Source: Halomonas llamarensis (GTDB lineage: Bacteria; Pseudomonadota; Gammaproteobacteria; Pseudomonadales; Halomonadaceae). Taken from it: a stretch of DNA of 64,000 nt. Each line of letters starts with the position of its first letter. The first letter of the stretch is position 1. Both the position numbers and the translations under genes were made by a program. The notes beneath the pieces are model-generated. The model worked only from the letters and a program-made list of their open reading frames with translations, made no database searches and was not told where the DNA came from. Positions 25,976 to 34,690 of this stretch are shown here, piece by piece. The stretch covers positions 62,001 through 126,000 of the forward strand of contig NZ_JAMJPJ010000004.1 of the NCBI RefSeq assembly GCF_023555005.1, written 5' to 3'.

Positions 25976-26272
25976 CTACATTAACAGCCATCCGAGTACT
26001 AAAAGCCCCAGAACGATACGCACAATCCCGCCGATTAGTGCACCGCGAAACAGCGCACGCAGACCGCCCCACAAAACCCACAGGCCAATCACCAGCACCA
26101 AGATACTGAAAAATGACGGGCTAATGCCCAGCGAACGCGCCAGGCCATCGATAAACGTCTCAAAGGCATCAAAGAAATTGGTAAATATCGAGAGCAAAAA
26201 CGTGACAACCGTGTGAATCGCTTCGCCAACGGCTTCGCCGACTCCCTGAAAAAAACCGTTTGCTTGCATCAT
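25976..26272 (-). CDS. Small membrane protein of unknown function
   Basis: A 98-residue protein with an amphipathic N-terminus (GFFQGVGEAVGEAIHTVVTFLL), a central stretch and two strongly hydrophobic C-terminal segments (FFSILVLVIGLWVLWGGL and GGIVRIVLGLLVLGWLLM). Two adjacent ATG codons follow AAAGG; a longer frame reaches 26317 but lacks a ribosome site. It converges on the ChaC-like gene 23 bases away, and its promoter must lie close to the leader of the glycine riboswitch. I do not recognise a family. Confidence 0.55.
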   Translation of the reverse strand: MMQANGFFQGVGEAVGEAIHTVVTFLLSIFTNFFDAFETFIDGLARSLGISPSFFSILVLVIGLWVLWGGLRALFRGALIGGIVRIVLGLLVLGWLLM

Positions 26273-26343
26273 TAGACCTTTGGTGAATTGCACATTATTT
26301 CCCTTACACGGTATCAATGCACGCTAGCATGGTTTACGCACTT

Positions 26344-26532
26344 GCGGGAGAGACTGCTCTCGATCTTCACATCGAGACAGCGCCGAAGGAGCAACCGCCC
26401 CGGAAACTCTCAGGCCCCCGGACCGTTTGTGTGATCACTTTCCGAAGAGCGGCTGATAAAAGCGTCACTCAGCCCACCGAAGGAGCAAGCAAGCATACCA
26501 CTTGTGAATCTCTCAGGTTATAGACGGAAGGG
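26344..26532 (+). ncRNA. Tandem glycine riboswitch
   Basis: Two glycine aptamers in series. Aptamer 1 shows GCGGGAGAGACTGC, GCCGAAGGAGCAACCGCCCC and AACTCTCAGGCCCCCGGACCG; aptamer 2, from about 26440, shows CACCGAAGGAGCAAGC and ATCTCTCAGGTTATAGACGG. These blocks are the conserved gcvT-type motif. The riboswitch is directly upstream of a DadA-like FAD oxidoreductase, with a hairpin between them, so glycine is expected to control that gene, most likely turning it on as with other tandem glycine switches. Confidence 0.92.
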
Positions 26533-26534
26533 GC

Positions 26535-26553
26535 ACACGCTGATCCAGCGTGT
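26535..26553 (+). promoter_or_regulatory. Hairpin in the riboswitch expression platform
   Basis: ACACGCTG and CAGCGTGT form a perfect 8-bp stem with a 3-base loop immediately after aptamer 2 and 22 bases before the GGAG ribosome site. It lacks a T-tract, so it may act in translational control or as an anti-sequestering stem. Confidence 0.5.
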
Positions 26554-26587
26554 ATTTCCCTGGCGCCTACCCCTGGAGAAACAAAAC

Positions 26588-27823
26588 ATGCTTCCCGCTT
26601 CCCCCCGTCATATCGCCGTCATTGGTGGCGGTATTACCGGTATTACCACTGCGTATAGCCTGATCAAGCGCGGCTTTGATGTAACCGTGTTCGAAAAAAA
26701 CCGCTATGCCGCTATGGAGACGTCCTTCGCCAATGGTGGGCAGCTTTCTGCCTCCAATGCCGAAGTGTGGAACCACTGGCCGACAGTCACCAAAGGCCTG
26801 CGCTGGATGCTACGCCGCGACGCACCGCTGTTGGTCAGCCCACGCCCTTCATGGCACAAGCTAAGTTGGTTCGCCGAGTTTATTCGTTCTATTCCGCGAT
26901 ACACTGATAATACGAGCGAAACGGCACGGCTTGCCATCGCCGCTCGCGACCATCTGTTTCAATGGGCCGATGACGAGTCCATCGATTTCGACCTCAAGCG
27001 TGAAGGTATTTTGCATATTTACCGCGACAAAGCCGGGTTTGACCACGCCTCCAATGTATCCAAGCTACTGGCAAAAGGCGGCCTGGAACGCCGTGCGGTC
27101 ACGCAAGAAGAAATGCGCGCCATCGAGCCCACGCTAGCGGGGAGCTACTACGGGGGGTTCTTTACCGATAGCGACGCCACCGGCGATATCCACAAATTTA
27201 CCCACGGGCTTGCCCAAGCCGCCGAGCGCCGCGGCGCCACGCTTAATTACGGCCACAGCGTGCAGGATGTAGGCGCGGATGCCAGCAGTGCCTGGGTCAC
27301 CGCCGAAGCCGACGGCGTGCCCGTGCGCCAAACCTTTGATGGCATGGTGATTTGTGCGGGGGTTGGCAGCCGCGCGTTGGCGGCCAAGCTGGGCGACCGT
27401 GTTAATGTTTATCCCGTGAAAGGCTACTCGATCACTGTTCAGCTTGATGACCCAACATCGCAGCAGGGAGCGCCGACGGTCAGCCTGCTAGACGATGAAA
27501 CCAAGCTCGTCACCAGCCGCTTAGGGGATGACCGCTTTCGCGTGGCGGGTACCGCAGAGTTCAACGGCCTCAATCGTGATATCCGCGACGACCGCATTCG
27601 CCCGCTGATTCGTTGGGTAGAAGAATGTTTCCCCGAAGTTAGCACCCGCCGTGTCGTGCCCTGGGCAGGGCTGCGCCCGATGCTGCCGAATATGATGCCC
27701 CGCGTAGGAAGCGGAAAGCTTCCCACCGTGTTCTATAACACCGGCCACGGGCACCTCGGCTGGACGCTTTCAGCCATTACCGCTGAGCTACTGGCCGATG
27801 CGGTGGAAAATAACGCGCCGTAA
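26588..27823 (+). CDS. DadA-like FAD-dependent amino acid dehydrogenase/oxidase under glycine control
   Basis: A 411-residue member of the D-amino acid dehydrogenase/glycine oxidase group. The N-terminal dinucleotide motif GGGITGITTAYSLIKRGFDVTVFEKN and the ETSFANGGQLSASNAEVWNHW block near residue 40 are characteristic of DadA. The C-terminal GHGHLGWTLSAITAELLAD block near residue 382 contacts FAD. The ATG follows GGAG by 9 bases; longer in-frame readings run into the riboswitch. DadA usually oxidises D-alanine and other D-amino acids; the glycine riboswitch suggests that glycine or a methylated glycine is the physiological substrate here, which is inference. Confidence 0.88.
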   Translation: MLPASPRHIAVIGGGITGITTAYSLIKRGFDVTVFEKNRYAAMETSFANGGQLSASNAEVWNHWPTVTKGLRWMLRRDAPLLVSPRPSWHKLSWFAEFIRSIPRYTDNTSETARLAIAARDHLFQWADDESIDFDLKREGILHIYRDKAGFDHASNVSKLLAKGGLERRAVTQEEMRAIEPTLAGSYYGGFFTDSDATGDIHKFTHGLAQAAERRGATLNYGHSVQDVGADASSAWVTAEADGVPVRQTFDGMVICAGVGSRALAAKLGDRVNVYPVKGYSITVQLDDPTSQQGAPTVSLLDDETKLVTSRLGDDRFRVAGTAEFNGLNRDIRDDRIRPLIRWVEECFPEVSTRRVVPWAGLRPMLPNMMPRVGSGKLPTVFYNTGHGHLGWTLSAITAELLADAVENNAP

Positions 27824-28172
27824 CAAAGCGTCATTCGACCAACGCCTATTGTTGTTTAATAACCGCTTCAAACGCCTCGGGGTATCGTCGCTTGGCATGG
27901 GCCATACGGATAATGGTGAGCATATTAGTCACGGCAATTGCTAATAACGTTTACAAATAGCGCATCAAGGCTATTGCCTGGCATGGCGGGCTTGAGACAC
28001 ACTCGCCGGCTAAGTAACGTCGAATGGTTGTACATTGAACGCAATACGCTGCACACACCGACCGTATGCCGACAAAAAAGATGGCGCTAGGATAGCGATT
28101 CAGGCCAATACGCACCCATAAAGCGGCATGCGCAACAGCATACGTTTTTGATGCCTCGACAGGGACCCCGAG
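27824..28172. other. Intergenic region between the dadA-like and PAS-GGDEF genes
   Basis: This 349-base stretch has no convincing gene or terminator. On the minus strand a frame of about 34 codons ends in MAHAKRRYPEAFEAVIKQQ (about 27844-27940). Its look is protein-like, but it has no start or partner and may be the tail of a lost gene. The promoter of the GGDEF gene must lie in the right-hand part. Confidence 0.4.
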
Positions 28173-29510
28173 ATGGCGACTCAACACTCGATAAAAAACA
28201 AAACCAACGGTGCTGAAGCGACCGATAGTACCCTTTTACACCGTTACCGGGCGGCGTTCACCCAATCACGCGATGCGATCTTATTCTTTCAGCACGGGCG
28301 CATTTTTGACTGCAACCCGGCGTTCCTGGCGCTCTTTCGCATTCCACACCGTAAACAGCTCGCCAAACTGGATATCGACAACCTTTCACCATTCAAGCAG
28401 CCAAACGGCCAACGCAGCGATATTGCAGGCAACATCCGTATTAAGCGGGCACTAAACACCGGCCAAGCGTTCTTTGATTGGCAAATGCGCGACCTTGGCG
28501 GACGTGAGTTTCCTGCCGAGGTGATGCTTTACCGCCTCGATCTGCCCGAGGGCAGAGTATTGCAAGCCACGGTGCGCGATATCAGTGAGCGTCAAGCGCA
28601 GCGCCAAGCATTGCTTCAGCGCGAGCAAGACCTGCTCGAAGCACAGCGCATCGCCTGCTTAGGCAACTGGATTTCAGACTTTGAGCGTAGCGAGATCCGC
28701 TGGTGCGAGCAGATTTACCAAATGTTCGGCCGCCCTCAAGGCGAGCACATTACCCATGCGATTTTCATGCAGGCCGTTCACCCTGACGACCGTGATCACG
28801 TTCAAACTGCCTTTGATGCGGCGATGCGCGGCGCGCCTTACGATATCGTGCACCGCGTGGTTCACCCCGATGGCCGCGTACGCACGGTACACGCACGCGG
28901 CCAAATAGAATTCAGCCCAGACGGCCAGGCGCGGCGGATGATAGGCACCGTGCAGGATATTACCGAGCAAAAACGCCTGGAAGCGGAGCTTGCACACAGC
29001 GCCATTACCGACCACCTCACCGGCGCCTTTAACCGCAAACGTTTTGATGAAGAAATCGAGAAAGCGCTCGCCCGACTCCGCCGCAACGGCGTTTCCACCG
29101 CGCTGATACTCCTCGATATCGACCACTTTAAGCCCGTTAACGATACACACGGCCACGATGTTGGCGACCAGGTACTGGTCGAGCTTACCCACCTCATCCA
29201 AGAGAGCCTGCGTGTCCCGGATTTACTCGCGCGTTGGGGCGGCGAGGAGTTCGTGCTTTTGTTGCCCGATACCGGCTTAAGCGAAGCGTACTACCTCGCC
29301 GAGCGGTTACGTCAGTTGATCGCCTCACACTGCTTTACCGTGGTAAGGACGATTACTGCAAGCCTTAGCCTCACGACATTGCAGTCAACCGACTGTCCTC
29401 ACAGCTGCATGAAACGTCTCGATGAAGCGCTCTACCAGGCGAAACACGCAGGCCGCAACCAAGTCATCGAAGCGCCGCCTATCGTCAGCGTTTGTAACCA
29501 GCCGCATTAA
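28173..29510 (+). CDS. PAS-PAS-GGDEF diguanylate cyclase
   Basis: A 445-residue cytoplasmic protein without membrane helices. A first PAS domain (about residues 25-135) is followed by a PAS fold of the PAS_3 type (about 155-265, with HPDDRDHV and VRTVHARGQIEF), and a GGDEF domain (about 275-432). The active-site loop is RWGGEEF, so c-di-GMP synthesis is likely; the RxxD inhibitory site is not obvious. The usual ASFGVA-like strand reads TASLSLTTL, a small departure. The sensed signal is unknown. It is a single gene, with cydDC beginning 176 bases downstream. Confidence 0.9.
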   Translation: MATQHSIKNKTNGAEATDSTLLHRYRAAFTQSRDAILFFQHGRIFDCNPAFLALFRIPHRKQLAKLDIDNLSPFKQPNGQRSDIAGNIRIKRALNTGQAFFDWQMRDLGGREFPAEVMLYRLDLPEGRVLQATVRDISERQAQRQALLQREQDLLEAQRIACLGNWISDFERSEIRWCEQIYQMFGRPQGEHITHAIFMQAVHPDDRDHVQTAFDAAMRGAPYDIVHRVVHPDGRVRTVHARGQIEFSPDGQARRMIGTVQDITEQKRLEAELAHSAITDHLTGAFNRKRFDEEIEKALARLRRNGVSTALILLDIDHFKPVNDTHGHDVGDQVLVELTHLIQESLRVPDLLARWGGEEFVLLLPDTGLSEAYYLAERLRQLIASHCFTVVRTITASLSLTTLQSTDCPHSCMKRLDEALYQAKHAGRNQVIEAPPIVSVCNQPH

Positions 29511-29686
29511 GCGCGATAGCTTCTTCCCATCACCCTGCCGGCATACGATAAAAAACGCCAAAGCGTCCTATTGCCGCACTCGCCTTGGTAAAGTTCGACT
29601 TTCGCCGTACTCTAGCGATATTACCTGACTATTTTTTTCAAGCTTAGGGGCCTCACGCTTCAGGGGCTCGACGCTAAGGGGCTGTC

Positions 29687-31405
29687 ATGGTCGCACCGAG
29701 TGCTAAAAGCGATATAAGTGGCAACAGCGCTAAGCAATTACTCAACCAACTGGCGCGCGCTGAACAACGCCGCTTTAGGCTTGCCGTGGTTAGCGGTCTG
29801 TTTGCCGGTGCGCTTACTTGGTTGCAAATGGGGCTCTTTGCTTGGTGTGTCACCGCACTATTGGTCAATTCACAGCCGCTAAGCCAGCTAACCCCGCTCT
29901 TTGTCTTATGGTTTTTGATTCTGCCGCTACGGGGGCTGCTCACCTACGTGCAGGAGACGCTAAGCCAGCGGGCATCTCTTGCCATCCGCAAACGGCTTCG
30001 CCAGCGGCTTTTACATCATATGATCGCCTTGGGGCCAGTGCGCCTGTCGGGTTATCACTCAGCGTCGCTTTCCTATCAGCTGGTGGAACAAGTTGAGGCA
30101 CTGGATGGCTACTTTGCCCGCTTTCGCGTGCAGCTTTGGCTGGCCGCGCTGCTGCCGTTAGGCGTATTTGTCATCACCCTACGCCAAGATTGGCTAGCGG
30201 CACTGTTCCTAGCCCTTGCTGCGCCGATGATTCCGCTGTTTATGGCACTCGTGGGCATGGGAGCCGAGCGTTTAAACCGTGACCAGTTCGCCGCGGTCGC
30301 GCGGCTTTCCGGGCATTTTATTGACCGTGTGAGAAGCCTCACAACGCTGCAGCTTTTCGGCCAAACGGCGCAGGCGCGCGCAAGCGTGTGGGCGGCTTCT
30401 GAAGGCTATCGCACCCGCAGCATGCGTACGCTACGCCTTGCGTTTCTCTCCTCGGCGGTGCTGGAGTTTTTCGCCGCCGTAGCGATTGCCGTCGTGGCGA
30501 TTTATATCGGTTTTGGCCTTCTTGGCTACATCGACTATGGCCCTTCGGATGAGCTAACGCTGTTTAGCGGCTTATTCATCTTGCTGCTGGCGCCGGAATT
30601 TTTTCAGCCACTAAGAAGCCTCGCCCAGCACTACCACGACCGCGCGGCCGCACTAGGGGCAGCAGACAGTTTGGTCAACTTACTCGCCGAATCGCCACCG
30701 ACCACACGCACCGATCACGCGCCAGCGGTCGCACCACAAGCACCCAGCACGCTTGTCGCGCTGCAAAACGCTAACGTTGCCCACCCGGCGCGTGGCGTTG
30801 TGCTTGGCCCGGTCACCCTTTCGCTTTCACGCGGTGAAACGGTGATCCTCACCGGCGCCTCGGGTAGTGGTAAATCGACGCTTTTGCAGCTACTCGCCGG
30901 TTTTGTCGACCCAGGCAAGGGCAAACGCCTGATAGCGGAAGATTTCCGCTTCGCCTGGATGGACCAACGCCCGCTGCTGATTCAGGGCACGCTGACGGAA
31001 AACCTCCGCCTTGCCGCCCCGAACGCCAGCGATGAAGCGCTTCACCAAGCGCTCGCCCAGGCGGAGCTTCGTGACCTGGTCAGCAGCTTACCCCACGGTA
31101 TCGAAACCTCTATTAGCGAACGCGGCGTGGGACTTTCCGGCGGGCAAGCGCAGCGACTGGCACTGGCGCGAGTGTTTCTCTCCCAAGCGCCACTGGTATT
31201 ACTCGATGAACCCACCGCCAGCCTAGATGAACACACCGAGCGTGCGGTAATGCAGGGGCTTGAGACGCTCAAGCGCGAAGGCCGTACGCTGGTGATTGCG
31301 ACCCATCACCCGGCGCTTAAGGCCTTGGCTGATCGTCATTGGCATATCGAAAACGGCGAGCTTTACTCGGCTCAAGGACAGGAGGTGCGCGATGACCCCG
31401 CCTGA
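29687..31405 (+). CDS. cydD: Thiol reductant ABC exporter subunit CydD
   Basis: A 572-residue half-transporter with six N-terminal helices and a C-terminal ATPase. Walker A is [14 protein letters not shown] near residue 388, the signature is LSGGQAQRLALARVF near 482, and Walker B is LVLLDEPTAS near 503. CydDC exports glutathione and cysteine to the periplasm and is needed for assembly of bd-type oxidases, whose genes follow here. AAGGGG precedes the ATG. It overlaps cydC by 14 bases. Confidence 0.92.
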   Translation: MVAPSAKSDISGNSAKQLLNQLARAEQRRFRLAVVSGLFAGALTWLQMGLFAWCVTALLVNSQPLSQLTPLFVLWFLILPLRGLLTYVQETLSQRASLAIRKRLRQRLLHHMIALGPVRLSGYHSASLSYQLVEQVEALDGYFARFRVQLWLAALLPLGVFVITLRQDWLAALFLALAAPMIPLFMALVGMGAERLNRDQFAAVARLSGHFIDRVRSLTTLQLFGQTAQARASVWAASEGYRTRSMRTLRLAFLSSAVLEFFAAVAIAVVAIYIGFGLLGYIDYGPSDELTLFSGLFILLLAPEFFQPLRSLAQHYHDRAAALGAADSLVNLLAESPPTTRTDHAPAVAPQAPSTLVALQNANVAHPARGVVLGPVTLSLSRGETVILTGASGSGKSTLLQLLAGFVDPGKGKRLIAEDFRFAWMDQRPLLIQGTLTENLRLAAPNASDEALHQALAQAELRDLVSSLPHGIETSISERGVGLSGGQAQRLALARVFLSQAPLVLLDEPTASLDEHTERAVMQGLETLKREGRTLVIATHHPALKALADRHWHIENGELYSAQGQEVRDDPA

Positions 31406-33083
31406 TACGCTTTTCGCCACACTACGCCCGTGGCTTTCGGCGCTGGCCAAACGCCGCGCGCGGCTGTGGCTGGGGGCGCTGCTCATGGCGCTCACCTTGC
31501 TCTCCGCGCTGGGGCTTCTGGCCGTCTCCGGGTGGTTTATTACCGCCACCGGTATCACTGGGCTATTGCTTGCCGCGGGCGTCGCTGCCAGCCTTGAGGT
31601 GTATGTGCCCGGCGGGGCGATTCGTTTTTTTGCCGTCAGCCGCACGGTGACCCGTTACGTCGAGCGTGTGTACAACCATGATACGGTGCTGCGCCTGCTG
31701 GCAGATTTACGCACCCAGCTTTTTGGCGTGCTGGCAGGGCTGGATAGCCGCACGCTAGCCAAACGTCGCGCCAGCGATTGGCTCAACCGTTTAACCGCCG
31801 ACATTGATACCCTGGACAGCCTTTATCTGCGCCTGCTCGCACCGCCTGCGGTGGCCTTGGTGGCGATTCTCCTGCTAAGCGGCGGTGTCGCGATTTTTGT
31901 CCCGCAGGCCGGTGCCCTACTCGCGGCCGTGCTGCTTCTTGGCTGGCTATGGCTAACGCTCGGTCAGGCGCGGCTGGGCATGGCGGCAAGCGAGCGCCAC
32001 GTTCACCAGCTGGAAGCGCTGCGTAGTCGCACCATCGAGCAGCTTCAGGGGCTCGCGGAACTGGAAGCGTACGGCAGTTTGGCTGACCACCGCGCTCGTC
32101 TCGATGAAATTGAAATTCGCCTGCAGCACGACCAGCGAACACTCGGGCGCCTATCAGCGTTGGGTAACGCGCTACAAGGGTGGCTTGTGAGTGCCGCTAC
32201 GCTAATGACACTTTGGTTTGCCGCCCAGGCGTGGCAGGCCGGAGCTATTAGCGGCCCGGTAATGGTGATGTTACCGATGGCGGTGCTCGCCATGAACGAG
32301 GCACTTGGGGCGCTACCGGCCTCGTTCACCTGGCTTGGCGCCACCAAAGGCGCCGCGGCGCGCTTAAATCAGCTTAACGACCAGCAAATGCCGGTGAACG
32401 CTGAGGCCACTCAGCCGGTGAGTAGCGCCCAAACGCTGACGCTGGAAAATGTCTCCGTTCACTACCCTGGATCGCTACAGCCTGCGCTTGAGTCACTCTC
32501 GCTGACGCTTAACCCCGGCGAACGCTTGGCCGTCACCGGTGCTTCCGGCGCGGGGAAATCTACCCTGGCCGCCCTGGTTAGCCGCCAGCTATACCCCACC
32601 GCTGGGCACATCACCCTTGGCGGCGTACCGCTTGAGCAATGGCCGAACGACACGCTGCGCCAACGCGTTGCCGTGCTTACTCAGCAAACCGAACTGTTGG
32701 ACGATAGCCTGGCGGCTAACCTGCGCTTGGCGGCTCCCGATGCCGACGACACCGCCCTGTGGCAGGTACTCAACAACGTCGACCTGGGCGAATGGGCGAA
32801 TACGCTACCTCAAGGGCTAAATACTCGTGTGGGGGAAGGCGGTCGCCAGCTCTCGGGCGGGCAAGCTCGCCGCGTGGCGCTGGCACGGCTATTTTTGCGC
32901 AACCCAGACCTTGTGCTGTTGGATGAGCCGTTTGCTGGCGTTGACGAACTTACTGCACAACATTTGTCTAACTTTTTAGATGCTTGGTTAGCGGGGCGCA
33001 GCGTGATCTATCTTGTTCATGGCCTTAACGTGAACGCCCCTATGCCGCCGCGTATCACGCATACCTTGGCGTTAACCGGTTAA
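31392..33083 (+). CDS. cydC: Thiol reductant ABC exporter subunit CydC
   Basis: The 563-residue partner of CydD. Membrane helices fill the first 300 residues (LLMALTLLSALGLLAVSGWFI; VPGGAIRFFAVSRTVTRYVER is a CydC hallmark); the ATPase has GASGAGKSTLAALV near residue 382, LSGGQARRVALARL near 485 and LVLLDEPFAGVD near 507. The ATG at 31392 is chosen because GGAGG lies 6 bases upstream and matches the family length; a longer frame starts at 31296 inside cydD. The oxidase genes follow after 194 bases that may hold their own promoter. Confidence 0.92.
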   Translation: MTPPDTLFATLRPWLSALAKRRARLWLGALLMALTLLSALGLLAVSGWFITATGITGLLLAAGVAASLEVYVPGGAIRFFAVSRTVTRYVERVYNHDTVLRLLADLRTQLFGVLAGLDSRTLAKRRASDWLNRLTADIDTLDSLYLRLLAPPAVALVAILLLSGGVAIFVPQAGALLAAVLLLGWLWLTLGQARLGMAASERHVHQLEALRSRTIEQLQGLAELEAYGSLADHRARLDEIEIRLQHDQRTLGRLSALGNALQGWLVSAATLMTLWFAAQAWQAGAISGPVMVMLPMAVLAMNEALGALPASFTWLGATKGAAARLNQLNDQQMPVNAEATQPVSSAQTLTLENVSVHYPGSLQPALESLSLTLNPGERLAVTGASGAGKSTLAALVSRQLYPTAGHITLGGVPLEQWPNDTLRQRVAVLTQQTELLDDSLAANLRLAAPDADDTALWQVLNNVDLGEWANTLPQGLNTRVGEGGRQLSGGQARRVALARLFLRNPDLVLLDEPFAGVDELTAQHLSNFLDAWLAGRSVIYLVHGLNVNAPMPPRITHTLALTG

Positions 33084-33277
33084 TTACCCTTTACTGCGAC
33101 AATACGCCATTGCCAACGGATTAACTTAAGGTTATTGCAAGCAAGGTTTTCCTCTACAATAGATTATACGTGATAAGCATATTCCATTAAAAAATAAAAT
33201 TCGGACGTTATCGCGCCAGTTTTGATTGTTAGTGGCGTGCTTATCTCTTCCCCCGCGACGTGCTCTGGGAGGTCATC

Positions 33278-34690
33278 ATGGAGCTTGATCCGCTGTTACT
33301 TTCAAGGCTGCAATTTGCCTTTGTGGTGTCTTTTCACGCCATTTTTCCGGTATTCACCATCGGGCTGGCGTCTTATATTGCCGTATTGCACGGCCTTTTC
33401 TATAAAACAGAAAACCCGGCCTGGGATCGCCTAGCGCTTTTTTGGACCAAGGTGTTTGCCGTCGTTTTCGGCATGGGCGTGGTCTCAGGGATCGTGATGT
33501 CGTTTCAGTTTGGTACGAATTGGAGCAACTTCTCCCAGGCAACATCCAACTTTCTTGGCCCCATGCTCAGCTACGAGGTGGTAACGGCCTTCTTCCTTGA
33601 AGCCGCTTTTCTCGGCGTGCTGCTCTTTGGCCGCCACAAAGTACCGGAGGGCGTGCATCTATTTGCCGCCATCATGGTCGCCGTGGGCACGTTTATCTCG
33701 TCGTTCTGGATTCTTTCCGCTAACAGCTGGATGCAAACACCGGCGGGCTTTGAGGTGATTGACGGTCACTTCCATATCACGTCCTGGATGGCGGCGATCT
33801 TTAACCCGTCGTTCTGGTATCGCTTTTCGCACATGGTCATGGCCTCGTTCTTAACCGGTGGGTTTGTCGTGGCGGGCGTCAGTGCTTGGTTCCTCCTGCG
33901 CAAGCGCGATGTGGAAGCGAACAAGAAGGCGCTTTCCATGTGCTTGTGGCTACTGCTATTTCTCGCACCGGCGCAAGCCGTTGTCGGCGACTTCCATGGT
34001 TTGAATACGCTGGAGCACCAGCCGACTAAAGTGGCCGCGATGGAAGGTAATTGGGAAACTCAATCCAACGTACCGCTATTGCTGTTTGCCATACCGGATC
34101 AAGACGCGCAAACCAACCGCTTTGAAATCGGTATCCCCAGCATGGCGAGTATTATTCTCAAGCACAGCGCTGATGGTGTCGTGCCGGGTATTACCGAGGC
34201 GGCACCTGATGAGCAGCCACCGGTGGCGATTGTGTTTTGGTCGTTCCGCATCATGGTGGCGCTTGGCTTTGCCATGATCGGCGTGGCCATTGCCGGACTA
34301 ATACTGCGCCGCCGTGGCCGCGTTTATCAAAACCCGCTATTCCTCAAAGCGCTGGTGGCCATGATCGTATCGCCCTTCCTGGCGGTGTTAGCGGGCTGGA
34401 TTGTCACTGAATCTGGCCGTGCGCCGTGGCTCGTTTATGGCGTTATGACTCACGCACAAGGCCTTACCCCCTCGCTGACCGGCGCCATGGCGTTGTTCAC
34501 CCTGATTGGCTATATCGCGGTGTATAGCGTGGTGTTCTGCGTGGGGGTTTATTACCTCACCCGCGTGGTGCGCTTTGGCATGCTGGAAGATCCAGAAGAA
34601 ACCCATGGCGAAGTAGAGCGTCCCAAGCGTCCGCTCTCTGCTGCACACACGCCGTTCGATGACAACGACATGCAAGGAGTTCGCTCATGA
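33278..34690 (+). CDS. cioA: bd-type quinol oxidase subunit I, CioA-like short Q-loop form
   Basis: A 470-residue membrane subunit that oxidises ubiquinol and reduces oxygen using three haems. The N-terminal LSRLQFAFVVSFHAIFPVFTIGLAS carries the haem-ligand histidine. The quinol-binding segment GDFHGLNTLEHQPTKVAAMEGNW is present, but the long Q-loop of E. coli CydA is absent, which places it with CioA (cyanide-insensitive) enzymes by length. GGGAGG is 5 bases before the ATG at 33278; an upstream in-frame ATG at 33260 lacks this. The stop overlaps cioB by 4 bases. The presence of cydDC upstream fits assembly needs. Confidence 0.92.
   Translation: MELDPLLLSRLQFAFVVSFHAIFPVFTIGLASYIAVLHGLFYKTENPAWDRLALFWTKVFAVVFGMGVVSGIVMSFQFGTNWSNFSQATSNFLGPMLSYEVVTAFFLEAAFLGVLLFGRHKVPEGVHLFAAIMVAVGTFISSFWILSANSWMQTPAGFEVIDGHFHITSWMAAIFNPSFWYRFSHMVMASFLTGGFVVAGVSAWFLLRKRDVEANKKALSMCLWLLLFLAPAQAVVGDFHGLNTLEHQPTKVAAMEGNWETQSNVPLLLFAIPDQDAQTNRFEIGIPSMASIILKHSADGVVPGITEAAPDEQPPVAIVFWSFRIMVALGFAMIGVAIAGLILRRRGRVYQNPLFLKALVAMIVSPFLAVLAGWIVTESGRAPWLVYGVMTHAQGLTPSLTGAMALFTLIGYIAVYSVVFCVGVYYLTRVVRFGMLEDPEETHGEVERPKRPLSAAHTPFDDNDMQGVRS

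Noticed and set aside
27951-28187. 78-codon minus-strand frame before the PAS-GGDEF gene
   Set aside because: No ribosome site, no recognisable domain, and it overlaps the start of the real gene.
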